From Reticulascus tulasneorum (lineage: Eukaryota > Ascomycota > Sordariomycetes > Glomerellales > Reticulascaceae), in the NCBI GenBank assembly GCA_001557505.1, contig LSAX01000006.1, forward strand, positions 1,550,001 to 1,614,000: DNA of 64,000 nucleotides. The letters are read 5' to 3'. Below, piece after piece: positions 1 to 11,501 of the stretch. Made by a program: the position numbers and the translations under genes. Under the pieces are notes generated by a model, which worked only from the letters and a program-made list of their open reading frames with translations, was not told the origin of the DNA and searched no databases. How positions within the stretch are numbered: the first letter of the stretch is position 1; every line of letters begins with the position of its first letter.

Positions 1-2896
1 GCCTTACCAATGCCTTCCACCGGTAGAGGCTCAATGCCAACTTCCTCGGCCGCAAGTTTCTCCTTCTTCTCTGGCTGCTCTTCCTTCATAAATGGGAATG
101 CAAGAACTTCACGGATACTGCAGAAATTAGTTGCATGTCTTCATCTACGGCATGGTAATCTTACGTGTAGTTATCAGTCAAGAACATTACCAGCTACATT
201 GGTTAGCGAAGTGCTGCATGGAAGTTGGAAATGGATATCCGTACTCTGTCAATACCCATGCCCCAACCACCAGTGGGTGGTAGACTAAACTATTGTTAGC
301 AAAAGAACCGCTATGGAGAATCCTTCCCCGTCCTGATCCTGAAAGAGTGCCTCGGGAACCAAAGCCAAGACTAGATGGTAGTGAAAGACATTGTGATGCA
401 TGACAGGCAGCGCTTGCTGCATCTAACTGCACCCTCCACAAGGGTGGCGAGTAGTTGAATTTGGGAGGTAAAGGAAGGATCTACGATGTTGGACACCATT
501 TGTTATGGCCCTCAACATGGTACGCGAGAAGCCCCTCTCGGCCCTCAGAGTGTAAAACAGTATGGTCTTGCGAACTTACCCATATTCGAGCGAGGTGCAG
601 AAGTTCTCATCAATCAGCTGGGCTTCGTCGTCTCCTTGATCCTTCTGACTCGCTTGCTGTAACCGAGTTAGCCCGAAGGACATGCCACTTTATGTTGTTG
701 ACGTACCTCCTCGAAGCGTAGACGTTGATCAAAGGGATCTGTTTCACAGTTAGTTATTACAGCCATAAGCATAAGAATTTTATCGTATACTGACCGTTCA
801 ACTCGGTCTAAATTGTAGATAGATTAGTACAGTAGTTATTCAAGTATGATTGGGTAAATTACATATGCGTTGACAATTTCCCTATGTGAAGGTTAATTAG
901 CAAAAGATCAGTGATTGTATTTGGAATCAACTAGGACAATAACACAAAGTTCGGCAAGTTGATCAGCATTTGGAGCAAGGAAACTTACTTCTTGCATACA
1001 AAGGCCTCGAACCTTTCGCACAAACCCGGGATCGAACGATGGTACTTCGCAAGGGGGCTCATGACTTGCGGGTGTCCGAAAATGAAGCTTGGATTGACGC
1101 ATTGCTCTTCAATATATTCACCAACCTTCAACAAGATGTCAGTTTCAACCCACAAGTGACTAAAAGGGGCTTACTAACAAGCTTGTCGATCATACGAGCA
1201 TTTGTCAGAGGCGGGCTGCATTCTATACCCTGCTTCTTGAGGACAGATTTCAAAAACTCGTTTGTCTCTTTGGTGTGTAGTTGGTCTGCTGGTGGGAACG
1301 AGACCCCGCAAGCCTTTTCGAGCTCTGGAACTGTTGAAGAGTTAGCATTGTAATCCAATAATGGCAAATTCTCCCTTGAAAACGGCATACTCATTTCATA
1401 TCGCTTCCACGGCTTAGCCCAGTTGACGTTGTAAGTCTCCCCTGCTTGTGTATGAAAAACGGTCTCGTAGCTACCCGTGATGGCGTGGACAAGACCAGAA
1501 ACTAGGTCTTCAGTTGTTTCCATTACATCGTAAACATCCGCGTATGCCTCGTAGAATTCACATGTCGTGAACTCGGGGTTGTGAGTAAGATCGGCGCCTG
1601 ATCCAAGTCAGTAAAGAATGCCAAGAAGTGCATCATCCAGCAATTGTGTATGGTCTAACCTTCGTTTCTGAACTGTTTTCCAATTTCAAACACGCGGTTC
1701 AGACCACCCACCACGAGCATCTTGAGGTACAGCTCTGGCGCAACTCTCATAAACATGTTCTGGTCATACTCGTTGTGATAGGTGACGAAGGGCTTTGCCG
1801 TGGCTCCTCCCGCGATACTACTCAAGGTCGGAGTCTCCACTTCCGTGAAGTCTCGCTGGACGAAGAAGTTTCTAACGTAGTTGACGATCTTGGATCTTGT
1901 AATCATCACGTTTCGAGCCTTGTTATTCATGATAAGATCGAGATACCGCTTTCTGTCTTTGCAGGGACAAATGTTAGTAAGTACGATTAAGTGGTAGGAC
2001 TGGCAAGATTGAAGACAAAACTCACATCGCTCATCGACACTCTTGAGGCCATAGTGCTCGTCTGGTATGGAGTGCAAACATGGTGTCAGGAGCACAATCT
2101 CACTTGCGAAGATGGATAGTTCTCCCTCCTCGCCTTTCTCCAGCTTGGATTTGGGGTTTGATCTGTTTGGAGGGTTAGCATCGGGACAGATTCCAGTCTT
2201 GGCCCACAAACCGTCCAGGAAATCCCACTATACCAACGATATCACCTAAGTTTGGTTAGCTTCATCGTCATAGCTTGAGAGAAGCGTAGCATACCTCTTC
2301 GAAGGTTGAGGTGCTGCTCCTCAAACGGAACACCCCCTTCCTTGACTTCTTGGGCCTGGCACAGAACCTGGGCCTTGACGCCTTCCGCACGAATATCGTA
2401 GAAGAAGAGTTTGGTACCAGAAGATCTCTTGACGTAAATCCGAGCGCCGACCCTGATCTCCTTATCCCTCACTTGTTCGCCCGACTTGAGATGTCCATAG
2501 TCAGACACGAAATTTCTCAGGTCGTAGTCAACTGCAAAATCCAATGGTCAGTGTTGCTCAGAAATTGTTGACTCGGAGGATTGAGGTCCTACCTTTGAAT
2601 TTGTGAGGGTAAGGGTTCGGGCTCTTAGTCTCGCGAAGCTTGTTGATGGTTCTTGCCCGGATCTCGAAGTACTGGTTAGGATTCAAATCCTTCTCATCCA
2701 CTTCAGCGTTGCTCTTCTTAGCAACAGTGGGCTTGGCAGGAGCATCGGCTGCTTTCTTCGCCTTCTCTGCCTCCTTCTGTCGAGCCTTCTGCCTCTTCTT
2801 CAACTCCGTTTTGGAGATCTTCTCTCCAGTGACCTCGTCGAGATGCAGGTTGGCGACCTGCTCCGTGGGAACTTCGGCGGCACTAGAGTCCGCCAT
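1..2896 (-). CDS. KRS1: Cytosolic lysyl-tRNA synthetase, 3' end beyond the window
   Basis: Class II synthetase that charges tRNA-Lys in the cytoplasm. Exons read as 2593-2896, 2295-2531, 2212-2245, 2026-2162, 1660-1956, 1179-1597, 989-1125, 863-881, 795-807, 707-738, 580-656, 245-284, 165-193 and 1-117; the phases join without a break for about 630 residues. A Lys/Ala/Glu-rich N-terminal extension precedes the OB-fold anticodon-binding domain. The catalytic domain shows motif 1 ([11 protein letters not shown]), motif 2 (FRNEG, followed by HNPEFT) and motif 3 (GWGMGIDR). The reading frame is still open at base 1 in a charged C-terminal tail, so little should be missing. The start is the first ATG of the long N-terminal exon. 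Two neighbouring exons of only 19 and 13 nt are needed to restore the family sequence KKEIVNAY-TELND-PFDQR. Family identification is firm; individual splice sites are inferred. Confidence 0.96.
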
Positions 2897-3601
2897 GTTT
2901 GCGATCTTGATGCAAGATTGAGTGTGTAAATGGCTCGATGGAAAAACGAAGAACTCTTCCCAATTGAAAGGAACTTGATCTGCCGCGTGAGAATTTTGCC
3001 GGCAAAAAATCGTCGGTTTTACTTTATGGCAGTGGGTAGCGGGGTAGTTTTGTGAGTCAACTCAGAGGGAGTCAGAAATGCATATTGCCTGGTCTCACCG
3101 CCCCTGGAAATCGAGGGGCAGAAGGGACAGCATCAATGGCGCGCATGTCATTTGTTAGAACATTGCCAAAGCGGCGCAGTGAAGCATGTCCGTGCATGGA
3201 ATATGTATTTCAACGACACACAACCCAAATGCAGACTCATCCATTTTCACCCTTTCTGTAACTAAATCTTTCGTAGTGAACTTTGCTGGAGAACAGCTTC
3301 TCGTCACCAGCAGTGATTCGATCATTTGGGACTACGTTAAGGCAGGACCCTATGACTGGTAATTTCAAAGCCAGCAGTATGAATCGAACCATCAACCCCT
3401 TTTTGTAATCCAAGACTAAATTGTCTTCAACTCCTGTCCCAATCCCAATCTAGCTGAGGTCTCCAGTTCCGTGTTAAGCCCATCCGCGATCCTTTCCAAT
3501 GCAAATCCCCTCGTCCTGAACGTTAAAACGCCAACCAGCACTCCTAAATTGTATCATCATCCCAGCCAAGCGCTGCCCAGTACATCGATCACATCACCCT
3601 A
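2897..3601. other. Intergenic: promoter side of KRS1
   Basis: It lies between the start of KRS1 and the end of the kinase-vWA gene, both on the minus strand. Apart from the TGAGTCA site I see no supported gene; the open frames here are short and lack family features. Confidence 0.6.
3053..3059. promoter_or_regulatory. Possible CPC1/Gcn4 site upstream of the lysyl-tRNA synthetase
   Basis: TGAGTCA, a match to the TGASTCA core bound by Gcn4/CPC1-type bZIP factors, lies about 157 bp upstream of the KRS1 ATG. General amino-acid control is known to act on aminoacyl-tRNA synthetase genes in fungi. A 7-mer of this kind is expected several times by chance in 64 kb, and another copy lies at 15366-15372, so this is only suggestive. 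Confidence 0.3.
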
Positions 3602-6600
3602 TCATCGCTTCTCTTTGCCAGTCCCCGACCTCGAGAGGCTGTTGAAAGGCTCACTGTTCGTTTTCAGATGTTTCCCCGCCGGGTTCGGCCGAGTCGACTG
3701 CGGTTGGTGAGAGTTCCGTTGAGGCTTGCCAAAACCCGGGCTAGTCACACCCTTTTGGTCGGCCTCTTCACTCCAGGGACGCATAGACGAGTTGTCGGAA
3801 GACGTTTCAATCTCATCATAACTCCGATCGATGCTGCCAAGAATGAGCTTATAGAAATTGCCATCCCAACGCTCGGAATCGACGATATCGCTGAAGAGTA
3901 CTTGTTAACCAATGTATAATCGAGTGAGTGTTCCGTAAGACAAAACTTACTGCATGCATTCGCTTTTAAGATCATCGTCCAGATATCGAAGGGTTTCGGT
4001 AGCGTCCGGATCATCCCCAAACTGAATGAACTGGATGCTGAAAGGTCGTTGGTCCATCAGGTCCGAGAATGGACCTTTCAGCCTTTCGACGAAGCCCATG
4101 ATTTTCGCACCAACTTCTCCATCGTCACATCCATGCCATATCCCGTCGGTAAGCACCAGTATGGTGACGTTCTTGGGACGATTATAGTTGCGGGGGGAAT
4201 GGAGATGATAGTTCAGTCGGGATTTATACTCGACAAACAGCTCCTCGATGTCACGAGCCATGTTCGTCAAATACCCGGACTGTGGTTTTGCGATTGGTTC
4301 GGATTTTCGCACTGCCCTGAGGAAAGCTTCCGGATCCTTAGATTGAGAGACAACTTGCGCTCCAAAGGAGAAAGACATATCCAGACCATCGGCATCTAAG
4401 TCTGCCAGTGCGCAGACGACTGTACCGACAGTCTTCCCGACATCCTCCCAGTGAGGCGTCATGGTTGAGCCATTGTCGACTAACAGTTTCTGGCGGGATT
4501 AATATAGTAAACAGCCAGGATCATAGGGTAACCTACAAAATCTCTATTTTTTATATATTGAGCAAGGGTCTCGTCTGTGCGAATGGTCTGTTTACTGAAG
4601 CCGAGCCGCAGTCCGATCTTCTTGAGACCAGTCTTTTGCTTGTCGAGTCCGTATTCTTTCCACATGTTCTCTACCGTAGTTTTCTTTGGCATGGTAAGTG
4701 CTCGACGTCGAGTCGGCCGGGGAGAGAGGCTATGAGACGAGTGGTTGGGGTCAGCGTCAGTTTGAACGTTGAGTCTTTGCGCACTCAATTTCAGACGATC
4801 TGTTTCAGACGCCACATCCAGGTCCCCGCGACGTCGTGGAATCATCTCGTCCATTCGATGACGGTTCAACCTGGTATCTCTGAGCCATTTGGACTTGGCT
4901 GATGTTGATGCTAACGTCTCCGAAGTAGAGCCATGATCAGGACATTCACCAGCACTCTCGGATTCTAAGAGTTTGTATGCCAGATTAGTCTCTTCTAAAA
5001 ACTCATCGGTACCGATATTCGGAATCTGCTTTGGCGCTTTCAGGATCTTATCCAGCTCTTCCCAAAGCTGGTGGGCGTTGATTCTCATTCTCAGATTGTC
5101 GTTGGGAATAAGCATGTAGTTGTCAACCAGGTCTAAAAGGGGGCCGACAAACGGATCAATAGGTCGCGCAAGGCCCCGGACGTACTGGTGCCACTCTGTG
5201 ACGACTGCGAGAACAGTTTCTGAATCGTGGAAATGGTCTCCGTTGTTGAGAAACCGGACGTTAGGGTTAGCATTCACAATCCTGTCAATAGCAGCTCGTC
5301 GCTTATCCGCGTAGACTTTGACACCATCTAAGCCAAGAACTATCCAAGCTGCGGCTAGAGAGAACACACAGCCGAGGGACCAGATATCCAACAGCTGGGT
5401 CACTTTAGCATCAGGCTTTAGATGTGTCTCCGGTGCCCCTGGACTTGGTCAGAATAGGCCACCATAAAGAAAGGGCATGCCGACGGCTCACCGCAGGTTT
5501 TCGTTCCGTCGCGATAGTTGTCGCGCGGTATCCCACCTCCGTGGTCCGTCACAAAATTAAACGCCGCAAACCCAGGATCGGCAAGCTTGAACCAACCGCC
5601 AACATTGAGAATGTTCGCCGGCTTGATATCGGCGTGCCATCTGTATCAATACGGTCAACATAGAACATATTTCGCAATGCTGTGTTAAGACGTACCCTCG
5701 CACGTTGACATCGCCATCTGGGAAGAAGTGGATCCCATTCACGGCCTTGGCTACTCCAAACAGGGAGCTCCAAAAGTTTTCGATGAGCCCAGGTTCCAGC
5801 GGCGGTGCCGTCTGAAAGAAGTCTTCAAGATCATGATCGGCATATTCAAGTATCAAGTTGCAGGACTTGTTATCGTTGCCCTCGCCGTCTTCAGGCGCAA
5901 ACGTTTGGGTATATGCGAAGAGAAACTGAAGCACAGCTGGGTTTGGTTGAGAACGTAGGCTAGCCCATGCTCTCTTTTCAGCCTTGAAATCTTCTTCTTT
6001 TCCTTTGTCGAAGGATTTCATCGCAAATCGGTAGTACTATGATACGGGTTAGATGGACTTCTTGCCTTGAGTATAAGACACAATATTCGCTTACGTCTAG
6101 TTTGAGTTCCTTGTCCGTACCAGCAGCACGAGGCACAGCTTGTCTGATTTCTTCCACCACGTACTCTTTCGGAACCCTAACTTCCCAGAGATGGGCATTC
6201 CCGCCCTTCCTACTGATGTGTTCTTTGAAATAAATGGGAACAATGGCATTCTTTTTGTAGCCAGACGGCATTTTCCCAATTATTCGGGGACAGAAGAAGT
6301 ACTGCGCTTCATAAAACTTTGTTGCGTAGACGTTTTGCACACTCTTGTTCAGATTCCTCTTGTCGATTTCGGCAAAATTTTCTCTGAGCGCGTCAAGCGT
6401 AAGTGGCAGAAGGTCCTTGTCGGGGAAATTGTCATGGACTCCATCCATCAGATGGCCAAGTTGGATTCGGACCAAGATGCAAAAGGCTCTAAGATAGCCC
6501 GCCTCGCCGTCCTTGAACTTTTCAAGCATTGTGCTGACCCAGCCTGGGGTTTTCAACGGTGTAATGTATGCCTCTTGATGGACATCTCGTAGGATCTGCT

Positions 6601-6760
6601 CTATCCAAGGTTTGCCTGGGCTGCTCGGGTTCTCGCTCCATAGCCACTCCACCAACGGCTGGAAGAGAACGAATTCTCTCTTACATACTGCTGTGACTGT
6701 GAATTCTTTGACTTTTCGATGAAATGCCTGGACGGCGGTTGATGCGATACTGGTCGCCAT
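3602..6760 (-). CDS. Protein kinase-von Willebrand A domain fusion protein
   Basis: Exons read as 6095-6760, 5696-6036, 5492-5640, 4537-5438, 3951-4489 and 3602-3890, giving about 961 residues. Residues 1-222 are an unrecognised N-terminal region. A kinase domain follows: FAMKSF with the ATP lysine near 229, WHADIKPANIL at 337-347 (catalytic Asp 340), LADPGF at 356 where DFG is expected, GAPE at 386 and DIWSLG at 403. A basic, Ser-rich linker leads to a vWA domain from about 687, with LLVDNGSTM in place of the MIDAS DxSxS motif and a conserved TDG at 800. The C-terminal 80 residues are low-complexity. Fungal kinase-vWA proteins of this architecture are known, but their role is not. The kinase may be active, as Lys and HxD are kept, but DFG is altered. 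The start is the ATG at 6760; the open frame continues upstream without an ATG near its beginning, so a 5' exon is possible. Confidence 0.85.
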
Positions 6761-8012
6761 CAGTGGACTCTGCAAGATACAGAATGCGAAACTAGGGGTG
6801 CTCGCAGAACGGTCAAAATCGTGTAAGTAGTGCGATCACGAGTTTGGATCGAGAAGTCTTGGTAACAAGACACTTGGCGCATATATATCCAGTGAAGAAG
6901 CATCGAAGCGGCGTTCGTGACGACGAAAATATTGTTCAAATTCTCGAGTTCTAGGTCGCACGTGGTAGGAAGAGAAATACCAAAAGCTTGGAGAGGGTAA
7001 GGCTGCCCAAGCAAAGATTTCCTGTGATATATAAGGGTAGGCGAGCTGACAAGACTTCCGACAGCGCCAACGGAACCTAGCTAGTCACCCACCTCACGCA
7101 GACTTTAGCACTTGCAGCAAGGTGAGCCATGTCCAGGCTGCTATCCCACCATGGACAAGGCGGCACCCCTAGTCTAAGCTGAGAGTGGTGTGATTTACTG
7201 ATGGAACGAGGCTCACCACAGCAAACTTGGACTGTGTGTGCCTGTACTTACTGACCAAATCCTTCCCCCTACGCTCCAGTGTCGAACGGGAGCATAAGGC
7301 TGCTTTGCTGGGCAGATTTACATAGCCTCAGCCACCCCGGCCTGAACGGTAAAGATGATGTCTGCGGCTCCCTCCCTTTCATTAATCATTCAGTGTGTAC
7401 AAGATATCTATCACCAGGATTGAATCAACGGATCCTATGACTATGCAAGCTTGGATACTCGGGCTGAGGCTGAATCAATGTCGAATACGCTTCATTCCTG
7501 GGCCATGCCCGGGTCTGAAGCACAACATCGCCGTCGGAGGGGGGTCTCGTTAGGACACCCACCAGCTGAAGAGTTCATCCATTGCCTCGGGCGGGGTGTG
7601 ATGAGGTCCGCATGAGATGTTCGGCGTCATTGACGGAGATGGGATAATTCTACTGGCCACGGTCCAGCGCCACAATCCAGACCGAGTGACTTGGGGCAAC
7701 AACTTGCATTTAAGGAGAAAAGAGGGGATTGGTACAGCACCCCACGTAACTGAAAATGGCGCCTCACGAGCTTATCTTTGCCATCCTTTAACGGGCTGGT
7801 TAGGCAACGGGTTTCCCAGAAACATGTCAGAAAAACGGAGTGGGGAGGTTTTACGCATAGGCTGGTCGAATGCGAATGCGGTATTGCTGAGACTTAAGCA
7901 TTGGAGTGTTCGCTGTGCTCCTTACTTGAGGCAGCATCCCTTCTGAACGCGAGCTTCTGGCTTTTTTATGGACTGTCAGACTTTCACTTACAGATGATGA
8001 GGAATCTCAAAC
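6761..8012. other. Intergenic, no supported gene
   Basis: It lies upstream of the kinase-vWA gene and downstream of the CorA-like gene. An open frame continues upstream from 6760 to about 7014 and could hold a missed 5' exon. The plus-strand frame at 7617-7946 has no recognisable features. Confidence 0.5.
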
Positions 8013-9784
8013 TCACCCGCCAAAGTCGTTCCGCCATACTAGGTAGCCTGCTGTTGCCAGCGTAAGGGCCGTCAATGGCACGGTGACTTGAAGCCAACGG
8101 CTAAGTGCCAGCGACGAGAATGAGCTAGAGGCACCTGAATCCAGATTCTGATATTTCACAATGTCCGTGCTGAAGAAGGTCTTTCGCCGTTAGATGCCTC
8201 CCCTGCACATAGTAGAGTAGCAGCTCACCGAGACAAATGTGGCGGGCAGATAGATGAGTGTTATAAGCGTGATAATCCGCATTATCACTGTCTCTCGCCG
8301 GCTCTGCTCCGAAATTATCTGCATGTTCTCGGTCAAAGCCTCCATCTTCTTGGTAGCCTGATGTTGAATGCGATTTTGAACCTCCTATATGTTAATAAGG
8401 TGACCTGAACATGATCTGATACAGCACTGACTAGAGCTTTGCGATCTTCACTGATCTTAGAAAGAACTCGGCCTCTTGAAGCATGCAAGCTTAGGTCGTA
8501 TATCATCTCTTCGAGCTGCGAGATGAAATTCGAAAGAGATACTTCACAGTCAGAGACCCACGTAAGCGTCCTTGGGAGATTCTCGTAGAATGCTTTGAGG
8601 GATGACAAAACTTTGGCGTTTGTCTCGAGAAGCATGATGGCCTCGTTTGCCCGGTCATCGTATGCTTGAAGTTTCTGGAGTTCCACGGTACCAAACTGAT
8701 ACGTCTGTGAATCAATCGCTGAGTCGCTCTGAGCATCGAATATTGTTAATGAAAGGACTCGTGGTGGGTGTTGGAAACCTACAAGTTCCTCTATCATTCT
8801 CTCGAGCCAGTCGAGGTACCAACGCCAACTCTCCATAGACCATTGAGAGTAGAGAAGGTGTGCTTCCAGAGAGGTACGAAAGCACTCCTCCATAGTACCA
8901 AACCCGAGTCCACTAGGTAGCCCGGATGCTGGTAGCAAGTCCTGAGTGCGAACCTTGAGGGTATTATAGGCTGAAGCTACAATCCAAAGACCTGTACCGC
9001 TTTCAACGTCAAACTGATGATGGATAGCACATTGGCGCCGTGGCCAGTCTGTCTGACCCCTGCTCGATGTTTCTGCGAACGTGTTCAGGTTGTACGATAC
9101 CTGATAATGAAAGCCGCTTCTTCCTAGGTGGGATAAGCTAAGTCCAGGCGGTGGGCTTTTGAAGATCTTTTGGGCTCTAAATCCTCCGTATCGAAAGTCG
9201 CGAGGACGATCTTTTGTGCCGAATATCCAGAGGAAGTTGAGAAAGGCTGGGTTGACTTGATGGAAAGATAGAATTCGGGTAAGCATCTCATGTGTAAGGT
9301 TCAGTGGCCTCCATGAATTATCAGCCTGCAAGAATCTATAAAGATATCAGCATAGGAAGCAGCAATATCGGCTTTGCCCTGACATAAAGCGGCATTTCGG
9401 CTCTCTTATCCTCATTGCACCCGCAGGAGGCTGCCCTTCCCGGTTGAGAAGCATAAGATCCCTCTTATCAAGCCACTTTTGTAAGTCTTCGTCTGAGAAG
9501 CAGTTGTTCTTTTCAGCTGCGACGTTCGTCAGCTTTTCTCTGAGTGTCAAAACACGCCGGAGATCTGAAGGGCTGATCTTACTTTGACCCAGACTATCGA
9601 TGTCTCGGAAAGGGACTTTGATTCGGGCGAGATCATCAACGAAAAGCGTCTTGCTGACATTTGACAAGTGAGTCTTGTAGAACTCGAGAGTAGCAGGAGG
9701 CGCGTATCGATGTATCAGGTTTCGAGGATAAAGCTCGAAATCAAGATATGATCTCTTGAAAATGTCGGCGTTGAGACCGGCCAT
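8013..9784 (-). CDS. Fungal CorA-like membrane protein
   Basis: Exons 9384-9784, 8405-9335, 8229-8384 and 8013-8180 give about 551 residues. The long N-terminal part matches the fungal CorA-like transporter-domain family: EPKCRFIFL, then ILSFHQV and FLWIFGTK. A helical region (DDRANEAIMLLETN) follows, and the last 100 residues hold two membrane segments around ITLIYLPATFVSTFF and VPLTALTLATAGYLVW. The arrangement is that of CorA Mg2+ channels (cytoplasmic funnel, then two C-terminal helices), but the GMN signature of true CorA is absent, so ion transport is unproven. A 54-nt in-frame segment (8729-8782) starts with GTAGGT, ends with CAG and contains TTAAC, so it may be a fourth intron; the protein would then be about 533 residues. 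The stop at 8013-8015 overlaps a GTGAGT, so a further 3' exon cannot be excluded. Confidence 0.85.
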
Positions 9785-10366
9785 TACAAATGTTATGGAA
9801 AGCTCGAGTTAGCCAGCCATAGGCAAGCCCAGTATAATGGTCCTGAGCGTCATATAAAAATCGCTACAAGAAAGATTCTGGACAAGATATAGCCAGCCGT
9901 GTCGCACTGGCAGACAACGAGGCTTTTCAGAGAGATGCCGCAGCCTGCTTGAGGTGCGACGAGGCGTTTCGCCGCGTTGCATGCCTTGCACCCCTCATGG
10001 TCAGAATCTGATCTAGCGGAAGATTCCTGCCAACTGGGGTGCTTTGAATCTACGGCGACGAAAAAAAAGCAAAACGGCCGAGGAAATGGTTGCAGACGGG
10101 TTCTTAGAGCAGTGGGTAGATAACTTCAATTTACTACCATGAAACAGATAGTGGATACCGTGTGACCGACCCGATACAGTTAACATTTTGAACGGCCGTA
10201 GGTTGACAGAAACTCCCCGTCGCCCGAGTTCTCCATCCAGAAACCAACCCAAGCCCCAAAACCGTAAATGAGATGCAAGAGCCTTATTAGAATGATCCAC
10301 ATGTATGTTGGATGAGCAGCATCCAAACACTACAATCAGACATTCTCCCAAGTCCGGACAGTCCAT
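9785..10366. other. Intergenic, no supported gene
   Basis: Promoter of the CorA-like gene and 3' side of the small gene at 10367-10866. The open frame at 10013-10366 begins inside the predicted 3' region of that gene and has no recognisable domain. Confidence 0.5.
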
Positions 10367-10866
10367 TTACCTGTCTGGAGTGACAGCCCGGCGGTCATTA
10401 TCCCGCGGCGGAGTGCGAAGTTGTTCAATGTAATCTCGGTCACGCTGCGGATGGGTCAGAATACACCAAGCCGCCTTCTGAGATGATGGCTCACTTTATC
10501 TAGACGGGTTGGGACTTTGAAGATATATTTGTCGTTCATAGTTGTCTGGCGCAGGTCAGGATGGGACACATCAATAATTAACTAGGAAATTCAACGGAAA
10601 ATACCTACCAACTCCTGCTTGAAGCTCTTTCCAGGATACCGCCATTCTAGAAACTCTTTAAGTGCAGTCCAGTCAAGGTGGTACATGGCTATTGTCTCGT
10701 ATCGCTGCTGGTCAGGAGTAGACATGCTAGCCGGTGCGCCTGCTGCCCAGCTCTCAGTTCGACGCATATCGGCCTGGAATGTTTGACCGGATCTCCTAGC
10801 CACAATTCTCTCCCACGTAGACCTCCGCCGATGACCCTGTGCATCGCGTGAGTCGTTCGATGACAT
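10367..10866 (-). CDS. Small spliced gene of unknown function
   Basis: Exons 10609-10866, 10495-10545 and 10367-10444 join in phase to about 128 residues. I do not recognise the family. The first exon is basic and Ser/Arg-rich (STWERIVARRSGQTF), then has a more structured stretch (YHLDWTALKEFLEWRYPGKS). Exon 2 adds DKYIFKVPTRLDK and exon 3 a charged tail (RDRDYIEQLRTPPRDN). Donors GTAGGT and GTGAGC and acceptors CAG support the introns, and the joined frame reads like protein across both junctions. The start was set at the ATG before SSNDSRD; an in-frame ATG upstream at 10944 would add 26 residues. No signal peptide or membrane segment is visible. A further 3' exon is possible because the stop overlaps GTAAAT. 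Confidence 0.5.
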
Positions 10867-11501
10867 GGCGGAGAGACGATGTCGGATTGCTGATGGACTT
10901 GCCAGTGACTCTGTGTTGGTCATCAAATACACGAAGGCCCCCAAACATTCGCCAGCGGCCTGCAGCGCCTTTGGGGGGATTGCTTCGATCCCTGTGGTTG
11001 CCTTTCCGTGCCTACCCTGCTTCCCCCCAGGGGCGGCCTCGTTGGTTGACGAAACGAAAGTTTGATTTCATGCGCTGCTCAGGGGAACATTCAACTGGTG
11101 CGCATCCATCGAGGCGGCCAATCCCGTGGAGGGCATCAAACTTGGCACGGTGGCTTGTCGATAACACCAGATATTATGGCGGACTGGTTCGCAAAGCTCC
11201 CCGTTTCCTATGGGAAATCAGATGCTCTTGCAACCCCGTTCCAACTACGTAGCGTGCTGCAAGCGCATACAAGTCACATCACGGACGTGGTTAAAGAGGA
11301 GCTATCATGTATGTATGTCGTCCGGCATTGCCATGCCAAATTGGTATTAACACATCAAAGTCCAAAGGTAGTGAGCTACGCTATTTAGCAAGTCATCATA
11401 GATGTAACCGTAAAGCTTATACAACGGGCGATTTGCCCTGAATCTGATTCCGAGGCACCCAAACGCGTGGTGGTGAGCGCCTCAGCTCTTTTGCCATCCC
11501 T
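10867..11501. other. Intergenic, no supported gene
   Basis: Upstream of the small gene and downstream of the zinc-finger/coiled-coil gene. Plus-strand frames here (10839-11388) show no family features or credible splice structure. Confidence 0.5.

Noticed and set aside
3360..3440. tRNA-like GGTTCGATTC on the minus strand
   Set aside because: The flanking bases do not form a T-stem or acceptor stem and no A box is found upstream.
6776..7014. Upstream continuation of the kinase-vWA reading frame as an N-terminal exon
   Set aside because: The frame is open and a GT...CAG pair exists, but it has no ATG near its beginning, so the start at 6760 was kept.
10013..10366. 117-codon minus-strand frame directly after the small gene
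   Set aside because: No recognisable features; probably the 3' region of the 10367-10866 gene.
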